From Byssothecium circinans (lineage: Eukaryota > Ascomycota > Dothideomycetes > Pleosporales > Massarinaceae): DNA of 64,000 bases. A program made the position numbers and the translations under genes. Numbering within the stretch: the stretch's first letter is position 1; every line of letters begins with the position of its first letter. Positions 45,801 through 58,005 of the stretch are shown here, piece by piece. The notes under the pieces were generated by a model that made no database searches, had not been told where the DNA came from, and worked only from the letters and a program-made list of their open reading frames with translations. Location: the NCBI GenBank assembly GCA_010015675.1, contig ML976994.1:400274-464273 (forward strand), written 5' to 3'.

Positions 45801-48800
45801 AAAGCGCCGTGTTAGCCATCACTAAATATGATAAGCTAATAGGCAAAATAGACGCTAATAATAAGGATGAAGCCTATGAGCTTCTTACCTCTAGCCTGCA
45901 GTAACAATTGCAGCGCGCCTCGCAGAGCATGGAATCATTAGCAACAACACTTAAATTAGCGCTATAATAAGAAAGGCACTTTGAAACGCCTTATAATGCG
46001 TACTATTCTAAGGTAAATACCATGTATAAGCAAGTAGGAGTGAAGGTTCAGCCTATTAATGAACTACGACTATCTTAGCCTATGGAGTTTAGGGATCCCT
46101 TTTAGAAGAAAACCACAATTAAAGCACAGCTGCTATGTGACAGCCTTCGTAGGCTAGATATTAGGCTATATGACTATTTATTTGAAAAGTGACATTTACC
46201 TTTTCCTAGAGGAACCTAGCTTACGCTAGAACAAATTAGGACCATGAATATTAGAGAAGAACTATAGCTATTAGAAAAGGAGATGCTCTTATAAGTGCTA
46301 CTAAATTAAGAATCAGCTATTACATACACTTTTTATGAATCTAGCTAAATTCACCTATCAGTTTCACTACCATATAAAATCAAAACGAAGCCTTACTAGG
46401 CGTGGCAAGTTAGGGCATTTTAACTACCTAAAAAGCTAGAAGTGGAAGCCACCAAGATGTTTAATAAGTAGATCTAGTAAGGGACGCTAGAAATATGTAA
46501 TAGCTAGTACTAAAATCTATGGTTCTTGGTCCCTAAGAAAGATAAAGGATATTAGTTAATTAATAATGCTTAGAAAATTAACTTAGTAACTATCTAGGAT
46601 GCGAATCTACTACCATGTGCTAATAATTTCTTAGAGAAATTTAAAGGGTGCAGCATACTTACCCTTATAGACTATTTCTTTAGGTATGACTAAATAGAGC
46701 TCCATGTGGACAGCAGAGATATCATGGCTTTCTATAGACTATAAGGCCTAGTTCAGCAATGCACCCTACCTATAAGAGTTATGAATGCACTAGCCGCGTT
46801 TCTATAGATAATTATAAAGATGTTATTTAACTACATACCACATGATTGCTTGCCTTTTATTAATAACGTGTGCATTAGAGGCCTGAAAACTAACTACTAC
46901 TAATAAGAAGCGCTACTAGGAATTTAGCAGTTTATCCTTAAGCACCTCTAGCAAATAGACCGCATTCTCATGGATGTTAAATAAGCTAGCTTAATAGTCT
47001 TAGGAACTAAGTGCTTCTAGGGATTTAAAAGAATTAAGGTTATAGCGTACGAGGTTAATTCTAATAGTTGCTACCCTTAGAAAAAGAAGGTTATCAAAAT
47101 TATTAATTAGCCTAAATGCAAGAATGTTACTAAAGTCCACATATTCCTAGGCATTTATATCTATTACTAAATCTAGATTTTCTACTTTACGATCGTAGCC
47201 AAGCCTCTCTTCAAGCTCCTGTAATAAGAACAGGAATGGCAATAGGAAGACGCTTAGCAAATAGCTATAATCATACTTAAGGAAGCTATTACTACGGCCT
47301 TAGCCCTAGTTAGCCTTAACTACAAAGGTAAGGAGGTTTACCTTAGTATTAATACATTAGGTAAAGGTAGTAGGGCGTTAATAGAGCAAGTAGACGCTAA
47401 TAATAAGTAACACCTAATTTAATTTAAAAGCGTACTCTAGTTAATTAATGAAGCTAAATAGGATTCTATAAAATTAGAATGCCGCGCTATTCTCTAGGCA
47501 CTAAAAAAGTTTAGAATCTAGCTCTATAGGATTTATTTCACCATTAAAATAGATGCTAAAACGCTTATCGCTTAGCTTAACTGCGCGTTAACTGACCTTC
47601 CAGGATCTCTCATGAATCGCTAGCTGGGTGTGATTATGATATAGGATTTTACCATTATACATAAGCTAGGCAAGAAGAATGTTATCCCTAATGCGCTGTC
47701 CTAATACTTAAAGCTAGAGGATTAGGAACTACTAAAGGAAACCTAGGATAATATTAAGGAATTCGTTGACTAGACGCTATATAAAATGATTGAGACAACC
47801 TAATTAGCTAGCTAAAACGCAGCCTTCTAATTAAACGCGGTCTTAACCTTTGTAAGCCTTACTAAGGTAAACTATACTAAGGATATTAGCTAGGTGTTAG
47901 ATAACACGTATGGCGTTGAATCTAACCGTATTGCAAGATTCCTCCTGCAAGGGGAAATACCTAAGGGAGCCTCCTAGAAAGAGCTTAGAGCTTAGAAGAA
48001 ACACGCCCTTACATTCTACATGTTAGATAGAATCCTGTTCAAGAAGACCTTAAGAAATGTAACCCTAAAATGAGTTATTAATAATCTAGATATCTAGGCT
48101 ACAATTATTATTACTATCCATAAGCAGATTAGTTACAGAGGGGCGAATAGGGTTACCTTAGTAGTAGCCTCAAGATACTAGTAGGAAGGTATTTAGGCAT
48201 GCATAATCTAGTTTATCTAGCCCTACGACTAATACTAGAGAAAAGCCTACTATTAGAAACGCGACGCCCTTTATTTAACATTTGCTATTATCCTTTAGGA
48301 TTAGATCAGCCTTAATGTAGTCTACATGCCAAATATTAGAGGATTTAAATACCTAGTAGTTATGAGAGAGTAGATGACTAGGTGGCTAGAAGCGCGGGCT
48401 CTTAGAAAGAATAACGCTAAATTAGTTATGAAGTTCATCTATAAGGACCTTATTTATAGGTAGTCTATAGTCAAACGCATTAATATTAATGGTAGGCTAG
48501 AAAATAAGAACGTTATTATTACTCTCGTAAAACTCTATTGCATTCGCAGAGTGCAGGCGTTAGGGTATAATCCTTAGGGCATGGGTTTCATTAAAGGAGG
48601 GCACAAAGTTATCATTAATGCGCTCACGAAACTAAAAGGCATATAGGTTAATAACCTTCCTACTGTCCTTCTAGCAGACTAGGTCTTAGTTCACGAATTA
48701 ATAGGCTATTCCCTAATATAGCTTATTACTAGCTAGAACCTAATCCTGCTAATTAAACTGTTATTACTAACCTAGCAAATGCTGCCCTAGAATAAGGTTC

Positions 48801-49357
48801 ACACCTATGATGAGCTTATAGCGCTTCGCGCCATATAGCTTAATGTCCGTAACGCTAATATGGATGAAGCAGTAGCAAAAGTTAAGTGTCTCTACTAGCA
48901 TAAGAAAGAGTACTAGGATGAATATTAGGATATTATCACTAGCCATGCCAAATGTTACCAGCTTATTCTGCTTAGGAGCATGAAGAAGGAAGTCTCAAAA
49001 TTAATAGATTATAAACTAGCTAATAGATAGTATAGCCTATTCCGAGTGCACGACATTAGTAACTAAGACTAGTACTTTCTCTAAGAACTTGATAGTACTA
49101 CCTTCTAGCACCTAGTCCCTAGCTATTATGTTTACCCCTACTATCCCCGCACCTAAGAATATATTAAAGCAATTAATTAAGGATTTATAAGACTATAGGA
49201 TAAAGACACATAGTACTTAATATACTAATAGATGGACCTACCATTAGTAGAGGATTTTAGCAAAGAGTTAGTTAATAAAATAGAGGATGGTGATAAAGAT
49301 GATCCTAATAATCTAGACTCTAAGGAGGATGGCGCGCAACCACGCATAGTAAAATAA
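42848..49357 (+). pseudogene. gag-pol: Gag-pol polyprotein in one frame (2169 codons), inactivated
   Basis: A single frame without indels runs from GTG 42848 (VTFILDQELDNELIGYIL) to TAA 49355. Gag lies in roughly the first 550 codons. RT shows NLWFLVPKKDKGY near 46510, ILTLIDYFFRYD near 46660 and the catalytic FINN at 46856-46867 (FIDD with both Asp now Asn). RNase H follows. The integrase core has LNVVYMPNIRGFKYLVV, where Asp is Asn at 48314; ININGRLEN, Asp to Asn at 48488; and GFIKGGHK, Glu to Lys at 48593. So all three integrase catalytic acids and both RT acids are gone by G-to-A change. Numerous TAG/TAA stops are present. The fused gag-pol frame suggests the original element needed no frameshift. 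Confidence 0.92.
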
Positions 49358-50190
49358 CTACAACATTTTCCTTATTAATATATTAAAAAAGCTGACCTAA
49401 ACTACTAGTAATAGCCATCCCCCTAAGTCGCAATCCTATCTTAACGCTGATAACAAGCTGCAGCCATAGGGCGGCTGTAGGAATAAGGCAAAGGAAAGGG
49501 AAGGCTAGTTATAGAGAAAGAAAATAAGAATAGTATATTTATTAGAATAAAGCATAGGAGGCGCGGGCGTTTAGGTAGGAAAATTACGATTTCCTAATTT
49601 AGATAAATTTAATGATTTTCACTTAACGTGATACTAATAATGTCGCTGTTGCGCTAGCGCCTCTAGTAGCTAATTAGATGCTATAAGGTGTACCTAGTAA
49701 ACTATAATTAGATAAGGAGTAGTATTAATATTTGGTTTTAAGAATAGATGAGATATTTTTTAACTACTATCACCGCCGCCACCATAGGGAAATATACTGT
49801 CCTTTGCAGAAATGCAGCATGTTCCCGTATACAGACGGGTGACACGCCGCGTGTTAAACAAAAATACCTAGCGTCGCCACTAAAATGACTAGGAATGATG
49901 AGGGGATTATGGCGAATAAACGTAGGTAAAACATATAAATAGTAAATAGTAGAGCAGTGAGCTAATAGTGGGATAGCTTATTAAACTAAATAGTTTAATA
50001 AGCTAATTAAAATAACTAGCATTGCTAAGCTATACTAGCGGTCGAATAAAGAGAGGGGCTAAAAAGACAGTAAGGATAGCGCAGGGCCGTAGAAGGGCGG
50101 GAAAAAACTGTTAAATAGTGACAGGTACTATTTAACTAGCCCCGCTGGCCCCCTATCTTTCATGATAACTTTTATTTATCTTTAACTATC
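49358..50190 (+). other. Spacer between pol and the third ORF
   Basis: I see no coding frame. A small hairpin-capable GCTGCAGCC...GGCTGTAG lies near 49458-49474, and 49780-49890 keeps more CA/TG words than its neighbours. It may hold a promoter for the third ORF. Confidence 0.45.
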
Positions 50191-53100
50191 ATGAGAATCA
50201 CTATCAGCATGCCCCTAAAGATGATTCCTAGACCTGCTTAGCAGCCTTAGCAGCAGTAGATTATGGTCAATATTGGCCCTTATTTAATAACCCCCCTTCC
50301 CTATGCACGGGAACTTACCCTTAATGAAGCCCTTTGATATATTAAGGCTTAGTCAGGTAGTGAGCGCTAGGCCGCATATTATAAGCTAATAGCGTAATGT
50401 TCTCTTTATCTAGACAAGAGCCTAAATCTATTTTAGCAGTTAGGAAAAGAGATAGAAAAGGACAGTAAAGTGATAAGAATCTAGGGTAGCCTAAATTAAT
50501 TCTATAAGCACCATCCATAGCTAAGGAGCGCGTACAATTCCAGGTTAAAATAGCATACTAAGTTAGTTAGCGTGTAGAACTAAGTTTAGACTAGCTATAA
50601 TACTCTAGAAATCTAGTTTCTCTCTAAAGCCCTCCTTCCCTTTAGTCCTAAAGTGTAGATGCAGTACTAGCTAATAACCCGCCTCACCTATATTACTTAG
50701 CGGAACATGAAGATGTCTAACATCACGCCCTTCATTAACATGAAGATAATCCAGCACCTTAGGGTAAAAGCTAACGTTACTACCTAAGACTAAACTATAT
50801 ATAGCTTAGATTAGGATTTCCCTTATAAGCTAGCCTATGCCCTCTAATAGTCGTGGGATAGTAACGCTCTACTTAAAAAGCGCCCTAAGTCTATCATTAA
50901 TATCTATGATCTAGCCTATGCGTATAACTAGTTTGAAGAAATGACCAGTGAAGCTACCTCTAGGATGAATAAGTAGAGGTGGCCTTACCCTTTTATGCTG
51001 CAAGAAGCCTAGGGGCTATTAGATGATCTGCGAAAGTTCTAACTCTAGATCTATAAGCGCACTAGTTTGCTCATCCCTGTGACTTATGATTTAGAATAGG
51101 AGATCACTAGGTTAGCTATTAGTGGTGCTAGCAAAATGCTAGTAGAATATCCTTACACTTAAGAGCACATTAATTATGTAATTAACGTGGTTTCTCTAAT
51201 ATCCTCCCCTCGCCTTTAGCAAGCCTAGCTAATGTGATAGTCTTAGGATATATAGACATAATCCCCTAGATCTTATAGGCGTCGCGTATCTTTAAACGTT
51301 ACCATGGCAAATGCTCTTTAGGAAATGTTGAAGCCTGACCTAGTATGTGGAGTAAGGGAGTACATGGTAAATACTTTACTAAATGCGCCTACCTTTTGCC
51401 TAATAAACCTATAAGCCCTATTACCGCGGGTGATGCAATCTATGGCTAGGAAAAACTATAAGCATGTGCTTACCATAGAAAGCAATGGGCTGGCTATTAC
51501 GCAGGCTTTAGAGAAAGAGGGTGATGACTTTAATTAAGAGATAGTTAATAACTTAGACATTAAGGATATTAGGATTGTTAAGAAGGGGGCGAAGTATGGC
51601 TATTCCTAGCCTAATTCGCCATTGAATTAGGCGCTGAAGAACGCTAGGCTACGCCAGCGGGCCATGCATAAGGATAAGCTGCACATCCTGACGCTGTACT
51701 ATGATAAAATCTCTAATAGTTATAAAGTCTATTTCTAGCATGGCAAAGCTACCGCGAGCTATATTAGCGTTACCGTCCGCGCCTTATCTAAAGAACGTCT
51801 GCAGCAGCTTCTTAAGTTACTATACACGAATCATAACTAGTAGGGTGATTTCAAGAATAACCCCTAGATATACATCCTCTTCTAGCGTAGCGCCCATGGA
51901 TATTGTGATAAGGATTAGCTAAAGAGCTACTAGTTCTTTCTAGCGCAGCGAAAGTAGTACATGAATTTTGACCGCGTTATCTAGTAATTTGGCATGCAAA
52001 AGTAGATTACCGCTTTCCATAAGACGGGCACGGTGATTATAGGCAGCATCCTTACCTAGATCTATAAAGACCTAAAGCTTAAGAAAGTGCTTAATAAATC
52101 ATATAGCATGTATAACTACTACCTACGGCGCATCTAGGGTAAATCTAACCTAGGAGCTAGATTATGTACTACTCTCCTATCTAGTAGCTTATTCATTCTA
52201 ACCTAGCTTACTAGGTTTAGTATGTAGTTTTGTAAAAATAGCTCTACTTAATTTCGTATCCCTACTATGCTAAATCTACCTCTCTAAGTAATAATACTAC
52301 TTTTAAGCATGTAGATTATAACCTAGAGGAAGTCTACCATAATAGGCATGGCGCTAACATGATTTAGGGGAGTGTATCCTAGGATAAAGAGGATAAGAAG
52401 AACTGCACTATCCTATTTAATAGATTTTATACCTACCTTAACTAGTATATGGCGTAGAGGAAATCCCTTAGCTAGACTACCTATGCCTACATTAAGGGCT
52501 AGGTAGATACGCGTGATTAGCTACCTAAGTTAAATAATCGCATTAAGCACCTGTAGTGGATACGCCACCCTTGCAAACCTAGGTAGATTTATATTTTGAA
52601 ACTAACTATTCCTTACGGCTTAACTGGCCTAGCTACTAAACAGCGTCGCACTATGCTCCTATGGTTTATTCAAGTCTATAATAACATGAAGCATATAGAG
52701 ATTCTAGAAATAGGAACCTATAATAAGATTACTATAGCCTACTATAATTATACTGCGCTACCTGCTACCCCTTTAAGGCATCTAAACAAGTATAGTAGCA
52801 TTAACTAGCCCTTCCCTAGTGCGGCGCCTATCTAATAGACCTTAGTAATTTTACGCGCGTTAGTTTATTAGGAGTGCTAGGATTCTCCCTAAGTCTACTA
52901 TAAGCTAGCAACATATTTTAGAGATAACATGACTCATGATAAGACAAAGGACTAGATCTAGGAGCACCACAAAAATGTAAAGAAGGCTATTCTTATTAGT
53001 TAAGAAGTATGCAAAGAAGCTAAGCGCATTACTTATAGGCCAAATCCTACTAAGGGTATTCCTAATTAGTCTTACTTCTTAACTTAAGGAGCTGGGCCGC

Positions 53101-53279
53101 TATTAGGCTAGGATGACAACGTCGCTGACGCGAATGTTATAGTTGATTAGGCTGTTGATAGGTTTCTCTACCTTTGCGGACAGGATCTATTAGAGCGCTG
53201 TTAGGCTAAGTTCCACCAGGATAGGATTCCTAATGTGCCTAAGGAGAAGAATAGCGATGATAGTAGGATGAAGATGTAA
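50191..53279 (+). pseudogene. Third ORF of the Gypsy element, about 1000 codons, unrecognised
   Basis: The frame starts at ATG 50191 (MRITISMPLKMIPRPA), runs without indels for at least 660 codons to about 52170, then continues one frame over to TAA 53277 (the last part includes WIRHPCKP and GQDLLERC-like text). Stops sit at probable Gln, Arg and Trp positions. Readable blocks include IIQHLRVKANVTT, MNKQRWPYPFMLQEA with a former Gln stop, SKERLQQLLKLLYTNH and KVLNKSYSMYNYYLRRI. It is basic and Tyr/Leu-rich, with no signal peptide, RT, integrase or DDE motif that I can see. It could be a captured gene, an envelope-like or accessory ORF, or a separate old element. Same strand and same decay level as gag-pol favour belonging to the element. 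Confidence 0.65.
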
Positions 53280-53328
53280 GATAATTTACCTATAGTAGTT
53301 AGAATTTCCTTTCTCTCCTCTTTTCCTT

Positions 53329-53333
<5 letters not shown>

Positions 53334-53360
<27 letters not shown>
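53334..53360. repeat. (TC)n microsatellite
   Basis: 27 bp of pure TC repeat just upstream of the polypurine region of the second Gypsy element. Confidence 0.97.
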
Positions 53361-53463
53361 TATAGAGTTGATTTTTAGTTGTTTCTTTTTAGGCTATAGC
53401 TAAGGAGAATTGGTTTGGTTTAGCTGCAGCATTAGGGGGCGATGCTGTAGGCATAGGAGGTTA

Positions 53464-53686
53464 TATGCTGTAGCACAAAGTAACTAATAGCTTAACCTAT
53501 GGTCACGGGGTTAGGTTAGTATATAGTAGCTAGTTTTAACACCTACTAAGGGGGATAGAATGTTCACTACTACTCTTTGATTAGTATAGAAAAGAATACA
53601 ATTACTTTAGCTACTAAATACGTTTTCCCTCTGCGAGTATTCCATACCATGAGCCGAATTAGAGTTGTGTGAGCTACGCTAGCTCA
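53464..53686 (+). repeat. 3' LTR of the second Gypsy element
   Basis: 223 bp, the partner of 41924-42146, followed directly by the target duplication GTCA. Confidence 0.93.
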
Positions 53687-53690
53687 GTCA

Positions 53691-56600
53691 CTATAAGAAA
53701 GCTAATATATCGTAATCTAGCAGACCCTAACAGGGATATACTGCAAATGTTTAAGTAGAACATAAATAGAAAATAATATAATATATTAGTAAACGTAAAA
53801 GCTAATTTAGAGTATTATAAGAGTAAAGATAACTTTATTAATAGCTACTAAGTATTATTCCTTAACTTAGAAGGCTTCTATGGTCCCTTCATAGCTAGCA
53901 GGTACAGCGCGTCTTATACTAAAGATGCTGACCTAAAAGCGTCTATGCGCTACCCTAGGCCTATTTATTTAATGCATTCGCACCTAATTAAGATAGAATA
54001 TTGCTAAATAGCTTCTAAACGCCTCCGCTAAGAATTATTTTGCAAATGCAGAAATAATTTTCTTCATTGTGGTCATAAAATTAGCGAACGTTATAATGCA
54101 GATATATAGATCTGCATTGTTAAGAATGGATAATACTATATTTATACCTTTAGACTAGATAATCTAAGCTAGCTACTAAGTCTAAGCTAGCTTGTATAGT
54201 GCCCTTATCTATTAGAAAGGCTAATTACTTATTATTCGCAGTCAACCATATATCCCGTGCTAATTATTAAATTAGTAAAAGACTTTAATTCTTTGCCATG
54301 AAGTGACATAAAGAATAGGCGATTTAAAAAAAGTAACACATTATACTACTAAGAGAAAGAGGAAAGAAGTAGTATAAATATTACTACGGGCTTGCTACCA
54401 CTACTAAGACTAGATTTCTCGTGCAAACATAGTAACCTTAAGGGCTTTTTTTTAAAAGAGTAGCTATATTTTAGGGTACTAGAAGCTAACACTGTTACTA
54501 TTTTATTTTGTACATAGGATAGTAGAATATTTATCTAGTCTTTAGAAAGGTAGAAAAATAAGGCTATATAGTAATATAAAAGACTATTACTAAAAATTAA
54601 ATTTATAAAAAGGTATTCCTACTTACTATGTTAACTACTTTAAAGAGAACCACTAAGTTAGGTAGAGTTAGTAAAGTTAAAGAATTATAGAGAAAAAATT
54701 AAGTAGCTAGTAATAAGAGAAAAGAAAAACTCATAAAAGAAATTTGTAAGCTTAAGAGGGTTCTAGAGGATAATAGAAATACTATGTCCCTAAAGGTCCT
54801 TAAAGATCTTATTATAGAGAAAAAAGAGTTCTAAAATAAACTTGCTAAAATTAAAGAAATAGAATAGGAGCCTACCGTAGAGTAGAAGAATAAAGAATTA
54901 TTAATTAAAAAGGAGGAAAGCACGCGAGGAGAATTAGGCACGCGAGGAGAATTAGGCACGCGAGGAGAATTAGGCACGCGAGGAGAATTAGGCACGCAAG
55001 GAGAATTAAGTACGCAAGAAGAATTAGGCACGCGAGGAGAATTAAGCACGCAAGAAGAATTAGGCACGCGAGGAAAATTAAGCATGCGAGGAGAACTAGG
55101 CATGCTAATAGGAACTAGTGCAATAGCTACACATAATAATAAGAAACCTAGACTCATTAAAGTTAGTGCTAAAGGTAGCTAGGTTATTAATAAGGATTTA
55201 GCTAATATAGATAATACTTTATCTAACGTGCCTTAATCTATTATTGCTTACGATAATAGTTAGAGAGGCAAATTTATAGTTTATTTTAAGAGTAAAGAAA
55301 TATTTAGCTTACTTTTAATATTTAGTCTACCTTCCCGTCTAATTAATAATTATGATAAAAAGGAAAAGACTTACGTTTTAGATAGCAAAGAGAGAACTGT
55401 AGAGAAGATTATTTAATAGTACAAAGAGCAAAGGAAACCGCCTCTACGTAATATTCTTAGTCGCGTTATAGTTCTTAAGGCTTACTAAGATACAAAAACT
55501 AATATAGGTACTAAAACTAATATAAGTGCTATAATGCTAGGAAGGAAATAGAGCTAAGTTTATTATATTATATACCTAAACCTAAAAGATTACCTTAAAA
55601 ACTATGACGAGTAGCAAATAATAAATAAGAGCGGGATTAGCTAGGAAACTAAGATAACTACCTTTACTTATCTTAAAAGATATAATTAACTGCATAGGGT
55701 AATAAAATTCTATAATACTATAGCTACTAAAGAAAACTAATTTTAGAAGGCATGCTTACCTAATAAGCCCTATATCCCGCTGCGTTTACTATTGCCCCTA
55801 CAATCCCTAGGCAAGAGTAGGAAATATACTTTAAATAATATTATTAAGGAATAACTTCTAGATACTAAGGTCTAGCCTTTAGACACCCTTATTAAGGAAT
55901 AGCCTCTTAGTCTACCTCTTACTAGTAGGGTTAGAGGGGAACGTACATTTCTATTAATAGCTAATCCTTCCGCGAATATCTAAGAATGATTTCTGCATGA
56001 CTTTATAGAATATTTTAGCCTACCTTTAATAACGACTTATAAAAGCCTCCCTACAAAGCTTCAAGCTCGATTTGTAGCACAATTTATATGTTGGAAATAG
56101 GCAAAGGAAGATTTAGAGTAAAACTATAAGTAGATAGATAGTCCTTAGATATTAAACCTTTATACAAATTATTAATAATGCATCTAATAAGATTCCTTTT
56201 AGTCTTATGTCCTACTTTATCTGTAGCCTTCTAGCGACTCCTATGCTATTCAAGCTTTAGTGCCTATTGTATTAACCCTATTATCTTACTTAGCTCTATA
56301 TCCTAACATGCCTATACTTTCCATGGGGCAAACGGTGAGAATTAAGGCCTTAATGTAATATCTATACTAACTTTCTAGATATTAACTTTACTACTAACTA
56401 TAGTACCATTTAGAAGTTAGCATGTACATCTTGTAGTATTACAAAGGATATGTTAGTATACTAGATTCTCCTTCTTATGTTTTTATATTCTAACAGGACG
56501 ACTATCTCTATTCCTTAAGTTAATAGTATGCTTATGTACATTATAAGTGCTTTGCACGTTTTATAAGCTAATCTCTAGGGATAAGATATTACTTTCTACT

Positions 56601-57655
56601 AAAAGGTAATATAATAGCAACTGCATTTCTAAAAGATTTTTAGATAGTTGCTAGTAACTCTATAAGAAGAAGCTTTTATCTGCTAGTACTAGACCTACCT
56701 AAATTATTTTAAAATTTTAAAGATAAAATGCAATGGAGTCTTAAATAAAAAGCAATTAGGTTTAACTACCTCTACTATAGCGGCAAAGTAAAGGGGGCTT
56801 TAGAACGTTACTTTTTACTAAATAAGTCCTTTATTAATAAAAAATGTAAGGATAGATTACGTCTAGAGATAATATTTCCTTCCTGTTAAGATAGTACATA
56901 TGTTAATTTACTTAACTATAAGTCTTATATAGTATATCTTAACTTCGTTTAGACAGGTAAATGCCTACTAGGCTTTTAATATCTAGTTCCAGCTCTCTAT
57001 TATAAAATGATATGGAATACGTTAGACTTTTTAGGTATAGACAAAAGGTTTGCGCTAAGTAATAGCAATATAACTAGCTTTAGCTATCATGGTGATTTTT
57101 TAAATGGTTAAGATATTAAATTGTTATAGAAGGCTGCTACTTTATGTAAAAATAAGTCTAGTGAAATTAAGGACTGCTTAGTCTTCTAAATGCATCCTCT
57201 AGCTTCTTCTACAAAATGTAAACTTAACACTCTATCTAAATTGCAATATAATATATGTGTAGGGCTACGCTTAAGATTATACGGTAATATTACTATATAG
57301 CTATAGACTAAAGTATATAAAGTAAAGAAAGAATATAAAAATATACTTTATAATCCTAACTACTAACTATATTTCTAGAGGAGGAGAAGGTAGAATTAGG
57401 ACTAGTATAGTCCTGTAAGCTACTTAGAAGGCTATAAATTAAAGTATTTATTAAGTTTAGCTATTTAGGAAGACCTAGCCTACTTAGAATAAGTAAGTTA
57501 GGTAGATTAAATATACGTCTAGTCTCGTTTAGCTAGAGTCTACTATACGATGCGTATAATATTACCGCCTGTACTAGGCTCTTAAGAATACAAGGAAGCA
57601 ACCTCATTTCATCTTTTATAAAATAAGTAGGGAAGAGGTATTTCACATAGTTAAG
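53691..57655 (+). pseudogene. Interrupted large ORF, main piece with hexapeptide repeats
   Basis: This continues the frame from 41640-41923. The first 310 codons include LNLEGFYGPFIASRYSASYT and a Cys/His cluster CKCRNNFLHCGHK (54052-54090) that could bind metal. After a frame change near 54630 it is Lys/Glu-rich and coiled-coil-like (KRKEKLIKEICKLKRVLEDN), then has ten 18-bp repeats coding (S/G)TRGEL (54919-55098), then about 850 codons of Leu/Tyr-rich sequence with stops at former Gln codons, ending near TAA 57653. No family is recognised and no polymerase or transposase motif is seen. Confidence 0.5.
54919..55098 (+). repeat. 18-bp tandem repeat, 10 copies
   Basis: Exact 18-bp period with consensus GGCACGCGAGGAGAATTA. 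Units differ mainly by G/A transitions. In the plus frame of the surrounding ORF each unit codes (G/S)-T-(R/Q)-(G/E)-E-L. The minus strand is also open here (108 codons, 55157-54831) but is the shadow frame. Confidence 0.95.
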
Positions 57656-58005
57656 TATTTTTTATATCTCTTAATTTTTTTCTTTTACGTCTAGCAATAT
57701 CGTAACGACTACTAACGCCTTAATTATAATAGCTAGCCTCTAAAGCATGCGTATCTAAGTTGCTGTTATTTAATTTAGGTCTTACTTATCTCTTATCCTC
57801 CTTGCTAGTTTCTAAATAGCTTAAGCTATATAGCGAACCTATCTCTAGATCCTTTATTTAAATATAAGATAGTAAAGTAGTAGATACTAGGTAATAATTA
57901 TTTACATTCTATAACTAATAACTAATGTGTAGGATATTTATGCCTTATTATATGTGTCCGTAAAAAGCAAATATCTAAAGAGTAGACGCAAACTAGCGAT
58001 ACTAG
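57656..58005. other. RIP-degraded sequence, nothing recognised
   Basis: No frame or repeat stands out. Confidence 0.4.

Larger units (their letters stand above)
41924..53686 (+). mobile_element. Ty3/Gypsy LTR retrotransposon with a third ORF (degenerate)
   Basis: 11763 bp with 223-bp LTRs at both ends and a 4-bp target duplication GTCA (41920-41923 and 53687-53690). A purine-rich tract (GGCATAGGAGG) precedes the 3' LTR. The order is LTR, repeat-rich leader, a single gag-pol frame (42848-49357), a spacer of about 830 bp, a third frame (50191-53279), a CT microsatellite, LTR. The length is large for a fungal Gypsy element because of the third frame. It interrupts an older plus-strand ORF. Confidence 0.93.

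Noticed and set aside
54831..55157. 108-codon minus-strand open frame with a PRVPNS repeat
   Set aside because: Antisense of the 18-bp repeat array; the plus-strand frame continues coherently on both sides, the minus-strand frame does not.
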